Source of the DNA: Eutreptiella sp. 'Long Island Sound 2002'
Lineage: Eukaryota > Euglenozoa > Euglenophyceae > Eutreptiales > Eutreptiaceae
Assembly (NCBI GenBank): GCA_964036045.1
Contig: OZ038386.1
Location: 13,369,613-13,433,612, forward strand
Length of the DNA: 64,000 bases
Reading direction: 5' to 3'
Positions 32,603-42,612 of the stretch are shown here, in pieces. Positions within the stretch are counted from its first letter, which is position 1, and the number at the start of each line of letters is the position of its first letter. The notes below the pieces were generated by a model. The model was not told the origin of the DNA, ran no database searches, and saw nothing but the letters and a program-made list of their open reading frames with translations. The translations under genes and the position numbers were made by a program.

Positions 32603-33142
32603 CTATTCATGCATGAGAAGACAAGCTAAACTAAAGTTCCTTGTGTTCCTTGGTGGTGGTGGTGACGGATGGTGTCGCCGGCACAGCAGCACAATGGTCA
32701 CGCGACACTACGTTTTTGGGTTCAGCAATGTCCACGACTGTGCACTGTTGTCTCGTCTGCTGCGTGGATGGCAGTGAGGGGAGGTGGAAGGAGGTGCATG
32801 GGGTTTGGTGGGGCGAAGCAGCAAGTGCCAAGCCCATGGGGGGAAAAACAATTTAAACGCACTTTGAAGAAGCCTACATCACATTTCCGGACCATATAAA
32901 TGTACAGGGATATATAAGAGAGGCTTTATCCATTTGGCAAGTGCGCCTTCTCAAGTAAACCTCAATTGTGCCGTGCTGCCTTGGTGTGCACCGACTTTAC
33001 AAACCGACAATGCAGAGTGATAATGTACATATGAACAGGGTGGCTTTTATATGCAAGTTGTTGCGAGACACGCCTATTCATGGTTTCGGCATGCCAAGCT
33101 GTTGTGCTTCATGCCGCATATTGTTAGCGTCAGCAAAGATGT

Positions 33143-33409
33143 CTAGTGAATAGCTAGGAGCTCAACATTGATTTTACGAGTTGCGTTCGGGGGTATTACA
33201 CCTTGATATCCTTTCGGGCCGTAGGCATAGTCTAGCAAACAAATCAATGTGGCTCTTTCTCCGACACTCATTTGAGCAACGGCTTGAATGAACGGTCTCA
33301 TCACGTTACCTAGCCGAAGTGTGAACATGAAAGGCTTGCCACAATCTTGTGAAGAGTCAAATTTTGTCCCATTAGGTAAGGTGGCAATGTAGTGCACCGT
33401 CACCTTCAT
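33143..33409 (-). CDS. FKBP-type peptidyl-prolyl isomerase, N-terminally short
   Basis: The 88-residue frame matches the FKBP12 fold from the second strand to the end: KVTVHY, NGTKFDSS, KPFMFTLR, AQMSVGERATL, DYAYGPKGYQG, VIPPNAT and VELL. Residues equivalent to Tyr26, Phe36, Asp37, Phe46, Val55 and Tyr82 are kept. Ile56 is Met, Trp59 is Phe and Phe99 is Ile, so the active-site pocket is altered. The first ~20 residues of the family are missing: a TGA lies three codons upstream of the ATG in frame. There is no intron. It may be a truncated retrocopy, or an exon may lie upstream. Neighbouring sequence is repeat-rich. Confidence 0.75.
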   Translation of the reverse strand: MKVTVHYIATLPNGTKFDSSQDCGKPFMFTLRLGNVMRPFIQAVAQMSVGERATLICLLDYAYGPKGYQGVIPPNATRKINVELLAIH

Positions 33410-34139
33410 TTCTCTTCAAGGTCGCGCTCCAATTCTAGATTTTACTACCATCACGCCAACACAAATTAGCTCCTCCCAAGGCGGCGGTAAAGTGGTGATG
33501 CTCCGCCAGTAGTGCTTCAACCTCCCGCACACCACCAACTTTCTCTCAATGTTTGGCCACTGCCACATGTCACTTCTTTGTGGGGTTGGTTCTGCGGGAG
33601 AAACATGACATCATTGCTCTATATTATTGCTCTACAAATTATTGAAGGTGTGGCAACCAAGAAGACCTTGGTTGATCCCGCAGATTCCTTTGTGCTTATG
33701 TTGCCGGCATGGGAAACCAAGAAGACATACATTACAATCATGTGATGCTCTATGAATCGGAAAACCAAGGTGGTACATGCAAGCACACACCATGCCCTAA
33801 AATACTTCTCGGACATACGCACTTGCGCACTTTGCCAAATGATTCAACAACATTTTACAGTCTCATGCACCTAACAAAAACCGGTGATGAGATTGCTATT
33901 GATCACAAGAATGCGATACTTCGAGGCTTTGTCCTCCAAAACATGGAGAAGGTCTCATTAAGCATCTAACGACATGAAAACCTCTGCATGACGAGTGGGA
34001 CACCGTGTCCTCGATTGGGGGAGCGTGCCAACATGTGGCATACCACACACACTTGTTCCCGCACGGAGAGTTAGTGTCTCTGCACGGAGAATTAGTGTCT
34101 CTAGATGTTAGTTGATAGTTAGTGTAGGCGTTTTGATGC
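33410..34139. other. Gene-free stretch upstream of FKBP
   Basis: There are weak protein-like fragments (for example AIDHKNAILRGFVLQNMEKV near 33895-33945) but no complete frame or known family. A 22-bp GCACGGAGARTTAGTGTCTCT unit is doubled at 34062-34102. Confidence 0.35.
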
Positions 34140-35673
34140 ATGCTGGTTTGATTGAGGAGGCTTTGGGATACTAAACATTTTTTTGGAGGCATCTACATGC
34201 TTATTCATATTTTTAGCAACTAGTTTTAGGCACCGTTGGCGATTGTGTGACTATTTCATGTAGACTGCATGTTATAACTATGTAGAGGTTGGTGGATGCT
34301 AGTTGTCATTTCCTAGAGGTCTTGGGGATTCGTGTTAATGGATGTTAGTTGGTGGTTGCTGTAGGCTTTTTGACGCATGTTGGTAGTCCAATGAGGCTTT
34401 TCGATTCTAACCAATTTTTTTGGGGGGGGGCATCTAGGTGTGTGATTACTTTATGGATACTTCTATATGCTTGTTGTAACTACATAGAGGTTCCTAGATG
34501 CTAGCTGTTAATTTTTTAGAGGTTTTCTGGGTTTCGTGTTATATCATGGATGCTGGATAACTATTGATTTTTCTTGGAGGCATCTAAATGCTTGTTGGAA
34601 TTGCATGCTAACAGGCGGATGCTTGTTGCTATTTCTTGGCGGCTTTTAGATGCTTGCTGCTTTTGTTTTGGATGTGGATGCTTCATGCTGTCTAGGTTTA
34701 GGTTTAGGCTAGGGTTGTAGATGCTATACATTTCTATATATTTTTGTGTATGTTTATGTACATGTATTATTTCGTAGTAGCTGTTAGATGCTATCTGTTA
34801 TTTTGGGGAGGCCTCTGCATGGGTGTCTTCCTTTGTAAGGAGCTAATGGATGCTTGTTATTTTCTTATCTTTCGTAAGAGCGTTTTGTATGGCTAGTGGA
34901 TGGTTGGTTGATGTTATTGGGGCCCATTTGGCACATGAATGTGGGCTCCAAACAAAGGTTACAAAGAGGAATGATAGATGGCAAGGGATAGCTAAGGAAA
35001 TTTGTTATCCCTCACAAGGTTACTACATTGATGTTGAGTTTGTGTATAATTTTAGTGTACATTAGTCTAGAAGTCTTGTGCATGCAAAATGGATGGCAAG
35101 TGCATTGATTGCTATTTGTCTAAGATGTTATTTGAAGGAATCTTCGAGTAGCTTGTTGGTTGGGGGTTATTTCAAGGGTTGTTTTGAATGCTTGGTGTTA
35201 TTTCACCAAAGCTTTTGGATGGTTCTTGTTATTTTCTACGATCTATCATTTGCTGCAGCTTTTGCATGCTTCTTTTAATCTCTTGGGGGCTTCCAGATGG
35301 TCGTTATTCTTGGTTTACGACTTCTATATGCTAGTTGTCATTTGTTGTGGGCTTTTGGGTGTTGTTGCTGGTTCCTAGACCTTTCAGCCTAAAATGCATT
35401 TGTGAGCATTGTCCTTGCCTTCGCGCTGTTTGCTTTCTGTGCTCAATGCAATCTGTATTTTCCGAATGTGCTAGGCATGCTTGCTATTAGTCTTTGTATG
35501 CTTGTAGATGTTTGTTGCTATTTGCTGTTTTTGTGGTTATTTCTTGGTGATTTTGGGGGGGCTATTTTGCCTTTTGCATACGGCTGTTTGATGTTCACAC
35601 TATTCAATCTTGTTTTGTGGCACTGTTGGATGCTTCTTTTTGGTTCTTGGAGAGTTTTAGATTTGTATGTTGT
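34140..35673. repeat. Degenerate AT-rich tandem region
   Basis: Irregular repeats use the words GATGCTTGTTG, TATTTCTTGG, GGCTTTTGGATG and GGAGGCATCTA. Similar text resumes at 40985-41155 (TAGATGCTCGTTGCCATTTCTTGG), so the intervening 5.3 kb (inverted array, LINE-2 and flanks) seems to sit inside a once continuous block. Small Leu/Cys-rich open frames here are by-products. Confidence 0.5.
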
Positions 35674-35990
35674 AATTCGTGTAATTTTTTTTACGGTAAA
35701 TGCGTGTAACAAAAAGATCGTCTACTCGTGTAATTTTTTTTTGCAGTAAGTCGTGTAAGCCCGTCACACGCATTACCGCAATCAAAAAAAAATTACACGA
35801 CTTGACGATTTTTTTGTACACGTGTTTACCACATAAAAAATTACACGACTGGACGATTTTTTGTTACACGTATTTACCGCAAAAAAAAATTACACAACTT
35901 ACCGCAAAAAAAAATTACACGATGTGACGATTTTTTCCTACACGCGTTTACCACAAAAATGAAAAAATTACACGACCTTACCGCAAAGAA
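35674..35990. repeat. Inverted tandem array of a ~47-bp unit
   Basis: The unit contains TTACCGCAAAAAAAATTACACG and GACGATTTTTTGTTACACG. About one and a half units lie in one orientation (35674-35760) and three or more in the other (35770-35990), meeting near 35762. A further copy of one and a half units is at 40905-40980. A foldback or MITE-like element is possible. Confidence 0.75.
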
Positions 35991-36029
35991 ACAATTGCCC
36001 ATTTTACTAAAAAAGCAGGATGTAGGCGA
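35991..36029 (+). repeat. Target site duplication, left copy (LINE-2)
   Basis: Begins ACAATTGCCCATTTTACTAA and ends ATGTAGGCGA. The right copy is 39589-39628; they differ by two substitutions and one base insertion. Confidence 0.85.
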
Positions 36030-37260
36030 GGCTATACCACATCACAACAAGCCCTCCGCATGTCGATGCTTTTGCACCAATACGGGGACGGAGCGTTGGT
36101 ATGCCTCCTGGACATCGCAAAAGCTTACCCCAGCATGCCCCATGAGTGTCTCACCTACGGACTCCAGCTGATTGGAACCCCGGCCCGCATCTACAACATG
36201 GTGGCTAGCATCTACGCGCACAGCACGGGGGTGTACGGAGACGTTCGTTTTCCGTTGCGCCGTGGCATCAAGGAGGGGTGCCCCCTGTCCCCAGCCCTTT
36301 TTGTTTTGGTGTATGAGGCCTTCCATCAGACTCTCACGAGGGAATTTCCCAACAGCACCATACTGGCCTATGTCGACGACATCGCCATCATCTCCCCGAA
36401 CCAACGGGAGATGCAGCACGTCTTGGAGCGCGTCACTCAGTTGTCTGCCATACTGGGCCTCAAGACGAACCCTTCAAAGACACAGGTGTACCGTTGGGCC
36501 CCGCCCTCCCGCCGTCAGGGTGTGGCACGAAGAGAGTCTCCGACCAGGGACGCCATCACTTGGGGCGATGCGCGATTGCCGCTGCAGCCCCCTATCTTCC
36601 ACTACCTTGGTCACCTCCTGGCACATCCAACCTGGGAACAAAAGGCACGTGATGACTTCGTGGGGACGGCCGCAGCTGATCTGGCGCGATACCAATACTT
36701 GCCACTGAACGCTTTCGAGCGGGTGCAGCTGCTGAACACCGTCCTGATCCCACGATGGACGTACCGCACCCTGTTTCTCCCCAACGACTCAATGTTCAAA
36801 ACCATGGACTCCATGTGCTTGCGGTTTGTGCTTATGGCAGAGGGCATGGAACTCAATAAGGTGGACGTTCACAAATCATACAACGTCCTCCATGCCACTT
36901 CCCCTCACCGCCTGGGCGGAATGGGGTTACACCAACTGTTTTGGGCCCACAGAGCACGCTTCACCACAATGGTACAGAACACATTACGCTCACGTCCGGG
37001 ATCCATTGGCTGCGACCTTAGCAAAGAACTGCCCTCCCGAGCGGTACCTATTCGCAACTACCTGGCTATACTCACCCAGCTGGGTGCTCGCACCGCACTT
37101 CACATAGCACTTCCGCCGCGGCCGGCCGGGGGGCCCAACCTCGTCGACAGCGAAAGCTCCGATGACGGCGTCCTCCTGTCAGCCCGCAAAGAGCAGGTGG
37201 GGGATGCGCTCCACACGCGCCACTACATTGCCCCACACCGGTACCTCGGCGGGCACGGTG
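36030..37260 (+). pseudogene. LINE-2 reverse transcriptase, partial
   Basis: The frame is open from the insertion point and reads GYTTSQQALRM, CLLDIAKAYPSMP (first Asp), RRGIKEGCPLSPALF, and AYVDDIAIIS (catalytic YVDD) with LKTNPSKTQVY after it. The fingers and everything upstream (endonuclease, ORF1) are missing through 5' truncation. Sense leaves this frame near 37250, where the RNase H frame takes over, although the RT frame itself stays open to 37469. Confidence 0.88.
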
Positions 37261-38358
37261 CCTGCGGGATACCGCCCTGTCACCATCGCGGGTATACCGT
37301 GCTACTCAAACCAGCAACCGCCAACCGGAACGTCCCTGTACTCCGATGGCAGCCTTCAAACAGTTCAGATTGCGGGCTCGGAATACCAGGCGGCGGGCGC
37401 AGCAGTGACAAAAGGGCCTCTTCGCATCCTTGCCCGGGTGGCGGGCCCACAGCAGTCCTACAGGGCTGAAATGTACGGAGCAGCCATTGGCGCAGCCATC
37501 GCATCTGACGGTGACACTCAATATATCGACAACATGGCCGTCACCAAATGCGCACACCGCCGACCCACGCACGAATGTTCCGACGCCGACATCCGCCACA
37601 AAGTGTGCGACCAGGTGCAACACAAACACGTCGCCGCGGAGTGGATCCCCAGCCACCGCCTTGAGACGGAGGCCCGTAACGCGCAGGAACGCGAACAAAT
37701 TCGGCGCAATGGGGAAGTAGACCTGCTCGCCAAGATGGCCACGCGCCTACCCGTGCCGGATTACGACCCCCGGCGCCCCGAAGATATTGCAATGTGCGGC
37801 GGGCCCGCCCCCACTCCGGCGCGGAAATGGATCCTCCAGCGGAGGCGAGTTGTCACTTTCGACGGTGCGCACTGGGTATCTTGGCTGCCGATGCGCGGGG
37901 ACCGACGTATGCTGTGGGTTAAATGGCTCTGGGGCCAGGTACGATGGGATGGGACGGGCGCGCCGTGGGACCATACCACCCCCAAATGCCCCATATGTCC
38001 CCTCCATCACGGTACCACTGTCCACAAGCGCCTCATCCACTGCATGCGTTGGAAGGTCGCATTTCGCAACATGTGGCTTAGCACCTGGGGACCATGGCAA
38101 GATACGGTAACGGAATGGTGGAACAGGGCGTCGGCGGCGGACCTACACCATGTTTCCTGCCTTCGCATACCACAGTCCCTATGGGACCACATCCCCCGAA
38201 CAATGCGGGTAGACCTCAAGGAGCGTGTGGCCTGGCACCAGTACCACGCCCTACATGGCGTGTGCCAACTGCGCGGCCAACTCACCATGCCCCCCCCGCG
38301 ACCCACCCAAGCAACCCCCCCCCCCTCCCTGAATGGCTGTGTGTTGAATGTGCGCTAA
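37250..38358 (+). pseudogene. LINE-2 RNase H domain and zinc finger
   Basis: All RNase HI catalytic landmarks are visible: LYSDGS (Asp), SYRAEMYGAAI (Glu), IDNMAV (Asp), AEWIPSH and NGEVDLLAKMA (final Asp). A CPICPLHHG...KRLIHC cluster then makes a zinc-knuckle-like motif near 37990-38045. The frame is shifted by one relative to the RT frame around 37250-37262, either by a disabling indel or as a frameshift junction. It ends with a TAA at 38356. Confidence 0.85.
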
Positions 38359-38594
38359 CCAGCACCACCAGGGCACAGTGAGCCCGAACCAAGATCCCAG
38401 GAGTACCGGCCGAATGGGGCCAGCGTCAAGCAGGTATCCCAGGGACTGACCCTGACCACCATGCACGCCACTGACCCTGTAGAGTCAAAGCCCCGCAAAC
38501 TTGGGTACGACAGTGTACATATGGAAGGTAGGGACAAGCGAACACTGGCGGAAGCACCGGGACAGTCGCCTAGCAAAAACCCGGACGCACTGCT

Positions 38595-39359
38595 GTGAAC
38601 TTGCTGAAGAACAATGGCTGGAAGTGTCTATGGCGGGGACATCCAGCTCAGCCTACCGACCAATTGAAGCCCCGCGACCCACAGGTGTCGCCCACGCTAT
38701 CCACAGCGGTGCCGGCATGGTACACAAAGCTGCGCCCAAGAGCTGTGCGACCAAACCCCACGGACTCTGTCCTCCGCAATCAAGTAGGGTACACAGGGCC
38801 CCGGGAGAGAACATCGCGGCGGGATGGCCGCGTCTCTCAAGAGACGTCCCACCGTAGAGCGGTGCGCACATGGGACCGGCCGCAGTCGTACCATACCAGG
38901 TCATGGGCGGTGAAATATCTCGACCAGTGCCTCTGTCCCAGTACCGCAGACCCAGGGGCACAACAGGTAGCTTCGGCAATGCAGTATCTGGCCCAGCCTT
39001 GGTTTCTGCATCAGCGTGCCGTTCTCGGGGCCTCACTGATGGATTCATACCGCGACGTGCTAGATGATCTGGTGCGGCAATCACGGCACTGGCACTCCCT
39101 TTTGCGACGTGCTAGAGTGTGGACCACCTCCGCAGACCAGCACTACCAGCGGCATAACCGAAGGATTCAGCTCTTTTCGGTGATGAGCCAATTGTGGGCA
39201 TCTGAGCGCACCGCCCACCGGGTGGAGTCGCCTCTGCCTAAACGTCAGTGCCGCAAAAGGCCCGGCATCCTCGGCCAACGCCCGCCACCGGTCATGGCCC
39301 CTGCAAAGCGACGAAAGCTTGTCTCTCTTGAGGACCTGTGGGGAATGGCACACACATGA
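38595..39359 (+). CDS. LINE-2 third frame, unknown function
   Basis: This 254-codon frame reaches nearly to the poly-A tail. It starts with NNGWKCLWRGH, a motif repeated at 6.16 kb and 46.64 kb, and ends with a basic segment (PKRQCRKRP, PAKRRKL) like a nuclear targeting signal. It may be the C-terminal part of the element polyprotein, separated from the RNase H frame by a stop-containing gap of 240 bp. No domain is recognised. Confidence 0.4.
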   Translation: MNLLKNNGWKCLWRGHPAQPTDQLKPRDPQVSPTLSTAVPAWYTKLRPRAVRPNPTDSVLRNQVGYTGPRERTSRRDGRVSQETSHRRAVRTWDRPQSYHTRSWAVKYLDQCLCPSTADPGAQQVASAMQYLAQPWFLHQRAVLGASLMDSYRDVLDDLVRQSRHWHSLLRRARVWTTSADQHYQRHNRRIQLFSVMSQLWASERTAHRVESPLPKRQCRKRPGILGQRPPPVMAPAKRRKLVSLEDLWGMAHT

Positions 39360-39588
39360 TCCAGCATGTCTTAACCTCCTTAAATCTTACGCATTATAGG
39401 CTTGCCATATGGCGTGGCGGTTTTGCCTACCGCATCAGAGAGCCCTCTGGTATACGCATGTGAACCCTGGGTCTTTGCCATGTGCCCCGCATTGCGGGGA
39501 TCCACTATATCATATGCTGGAGACGCCCACTTTGCCAAGCACAGTCTTGAGTACTCTTTGAACTTCTGGAGTCAGCCAAAAAAAAAAA

Positions 39589-39628
39589 ACAATTGCCCAT
39601 TTTACTAAAAATGCATGCATGTAGGCGA
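39589..39628 (+). repeat. Target site duplication, right copy (LINE-2)
   Basis: Matches 35991-36029 and follows the element's poly-A. Confidence 0.85.
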
Positions 39629-39639
39629 TGTGCCCACCT

Positions 39640-39870
39640 GTTGGCCACTTCTGATTTTTCCCCCGCACTTGGCGTTGGGGACCCCCGAGAATGCAAGGGT
39701 GACGTAGCACTTTCGCCTTCTTCTGGGCCCCCGAGAGGGCAGTGGTGAGGTAGCCACTTCTGATTTTGTCCCCCTTCGTTTGGGGATCCCCGAGAATGTA
39801 GGGGTGACGTAGCATTTCCGCCTCTTTTGGGCCCCCAAGAAGGCAGGGGTGAGGCAACCACTTCTGATTT
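39640..39870. repeat. Diverged copies of the GAGACGGCAGGGG minisatellite family
   Basis: CACTTCTGATTTT recurs at about 39646, 39755 and 39859. Between the copies lie CCCCGAGAATGYARGGGTGACGTAGC-like and GGCCCCCRAGARGGCAGKGGTGAGG-like blocks. The period is about 105-110 bp, longer than the 65/85 bp at 6.4 kb. Confidence 0.7.
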
Positions 39871-40452
39871 TGAACATCGCGAAGCTGGTGGTGGAGCACC
39901 GAGGTACTTTTTCCGATGTGCCCCTTATCCCAATGGTTCCCGATTTTGTGGACTATGTGCTCAGCATTGTTAATGTTGATCATGCTATGCGGGTCGTTGA
40001 AGGGCCCAGTGATGATGTGGAGGGCGTAACCGAGCTTCCTTGCCCTCCCAAGTCACCCCCCCCCCCCCAGCACCCAAGTTGAAGGTGCACTTTGGGCTAT
40101 CGAGGAGAGTGTTCAGGCCACCCCCACCCCACTCGATGGCAAGGAGGCCTCCGCCGAGCAGAGTGTGGAAAGCCCGGAGGCCAGGCCGCAACCTTCCATG
40201 GCCACTCCCACAAAGCAGGACACCCGTCCCAAGGTCCTCATCTGTAGAGAGTGGCGCAAGGTGCCGGATGGCTACCCAGTAGATGCATCTGGCCAGCTGG
40301 AGCGTGACTAGCTTTTCATCAATGACCTGTCCAAGCAGCTAGTAGCAGAGTTGCGCGCCGCTTGTCGGTTTGACCCCAATCTTGGTGCAAAGCCTAAGTC
40401 CAGCGACACAAAAACGGATTTGATCTACAAGCGTGCATTTTGCAACTACTTG
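39870..40452 (+). pseudogene. Decayed coding sequence, unknown product
   Basis: Protein-like sense runs as LNIAKLVVEHRGTFSDVPLI and VDYVLSIVNVDHAMRVVEG, shifts frame in the C run at 40060-40070, continues as VLICREWRKVPDGYPVDASG, and meets a TAG near 40309. It reads on as LVAELRAACRFDPN and KTDLIYKRAFCNYL to a TAG at 40453. One frameshift and one stop suggest a dead gene or transposon ORF. No family is recognised. Confidence 0.45.
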
Positions 40453-40904
40453 TAGCGTGTGCATGTTCGTGGGTTGTATTGTCCTCCGCCCGTTTGGTGT
40501 ACCAATGGTGGAGCGTATAACATTGCTATTCTATTGGCCCCATATCAATGCCTTGGTGGCCTATAATGGTGGCACTAGCGTTGGCCATGGCCCTATCAAG
40601 ACTCTTTTTCTTGAGCCTGATTTTGTTTCCAGTGCTGGCACACTGGATGTTGGCCATGGCCCTGTCACGACTCTTTTCTTGGGCCTGATTTTGTGTCTCG
40701 TGCCCATGACACTATGTGAAACTATGTTATATTGACCGAGTCCCAACTAATTGGTGGCCACGCAGAGTACTATGTGCTTTGTGGACTCGGCGTCCCATCG
40801 TTAAGGTCGCTATGGGGTGCCGTACGGAACCAGCAGCTGTACATATTGCGCATGTATTGCAAAAGTTGCATTTCTTCCAATTTTTAAATTTTTTTTTAGA
40901 ATTC

Positions 40905-40980
40905 ACACGACTTACCGGAAAAAAATTACACGCATTTACCGCAAAAAAAATTACACGACTAGACTATTTTCTTGTACACC
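40905..40980. repeat. TTACCGC/TTACACG array, second site
   Basis: One and a half units of the array described at 35674-35990, here in a single orientation. The AT-rich GATGCT repeats resume directly after it. Confidence 0.7.
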
Positions 40981-41159
40981 ACTTACATTTTTCACGTTTT
41001 AGATGTTGTTTTGTATTTCATGGAAGCTTGTTTTTCTTTCCAGAAAGCTGTTGCATGCATGTTGGTTAGTTCTCCTTTCCAAGAGGTTTTTGGGTGTGCA
41101 TGAATGTTATCTGTACACTTCTAGATGCTCGTTGCCATTTCTTGGAGGGTGCGATACGA

Positions 41160-42309
41160 GTGAAGGCAAAGGGTGAATGTAATGAAAATTATTGTGACGG
41201 TTTAGGGTTGATTCTCGTCTGTTGGGGGGCCTCTCTAAGGAAGGGTAAAACTGGAGCTAAATCGGGATACTCGGCACAAAAGTAGTGCACTTGGTGCATG
41301 CCGGGCACTCCCGCTGTAGCAGCTAGCCCCCCTTTCCAGTAGGAAGACCACCATGAAGACTGCCAAACAAGGGCGAGTGTTTACCATGTGATACGAAAGA
41401 TTGAAAATCACACAATGCTTCACAACAATAGACACCAGCTGCTATCCGGCTCTATTTCCTAGAGGACATTGGTAGCCACATTGGCAATGTCCGGTGTACA
41501 AATCACGATACAATTTCATGACAAGTCTAGGGGAATATGATTTGGAATGTTCCAAAGGCCGAGCACTGAGGCCCTCGCATCGCCTGCTCCTAATATACAG
41601 CACAGAACTCCTAACATCTCAATCATCTCAATGAGCACATTTTCTTTAGGAATCAATGTCCTCGCAATGTTTGTCCACAATTTCCTACGACTCGGCCACC
41701 TTGTTGCAACCTTGAACTATTTCATGGCTAGCTAGTCAGGTGCGGCTCATTGCACAGCACTGGCAAGAGGAACGGAGCTGCAATTTTTTCCCCTGAGATG
41801 TGTTGCGTCCATACCGGGTGCTAGCATGCGGAGCTTTGATTTGTGCCCATTGCAATGTGTTGTTGGAAAACGTTGCAGCTCCGTTCCTTTGCTTATAATG
41901 TGCAGCAACCACCCTTAAAACAAAACAAGCGTGGCTAGGGTGATGGGAGGGCATGATTGTCCATTCTAGCTAGGAGGGGGGAGGAGGAGGAGGAGCTGCC
42001 GGCGATCAGTGCAGTTCCCGTGCCAGCGGTTAGCCGGGTAAGGGTACCACTCCCCGTGTCTCCACCACACCGATAGGGATGCAAGAGCACAGACTAGACT
42101 AGCTATGTCCATCCCGGGTGTAGGATGAATTGGGCCCGGTCTAGTCTCCAAACCAATGCCCCTGCTGAACCGGGATACCTCGGCGACAGACCCAACCTGG
42201 GGCTGGGACCCTGGTCGAGCGGACGCATAGAGGCCCCCGCCCAGCATGGCGTCTCTAGGCGAATTGCCTTATCGTCGGACGCCGACGGTAGGTATTTGTG
42301 GACCTTAGT
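41160..42309. other. Gene-free stretch
   Basis: No gene was seen. A GAGGAGGAGGAGGAGG tract lies near 41975-41995. Two blocks (41750-41800 and 41860-41900) are inverted relatives of each other around GGAGCTGCAA / TTGCAGCTCC. Confidence 0.4.
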
Positions 42310-42612
42310 GATAGAGGGCAAAGCGTGCAAAGCGCGGGTGGTGTACCAAAGCGGGTCCCCACCGGATAGGTGTTCACGGGACGCCTGCCCCACCACGCGC
42401 TTGTAGATAGAGAGCAAAGCGTGCAAAGCGCGGGTGGTGTACCAAAGCGGGTCCCCACCGGATAGGTGTTCACGGGATGCCCGCCCCACGACCCGCTTGT
42501 AGATAGAGAGCAAAACGGGCAAAGCGCAGATGGTGTGCAAAAGCGTGTCCCGGCCGGATAGGTGTTCATGGGATGCCCACCCCACCATCCGCTCGTAGAC
42601 AGACAAGAGCAA
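42310..42612. repeat. 96-bp minisatellite, about 3.2 copies
   Basis: GATAGAG(A/G)GCAAAGCG-like unit starts occur at 42310, 42406, 42502 and 42598, exactly 96 bp apart. The unit includes AAAGCGGGTCCCCACCGG and ATAGGTGTTCACGGGA. Because 96 is a multiple of three, two minus-strand frames remain open across it as 32-residue peptide repeats; I regard these as by-products. Confidence 0.92.

Larger units (their letters stand above)
36030..39588 (+). mobile_element. 5'-truncated LINE (LINE-2) with poly-A tail
   Basis: The insertion begins inside the reverse transcriptase domain, in frame, immediately after the left target duplication. It ends in a run of about 12 A (39578-39589) directly before the right duplication. 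It carries RT, RNase H, a CCHC-like finger and a third frame. This is the expected product of target-primed reverse transcription that stopped early. RT followed by RNase H points to an I-like or RandI-like clade and differs from LINE-1. The near-identical flanks suggest a fairly recent insertion. Confidence 0.9.
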
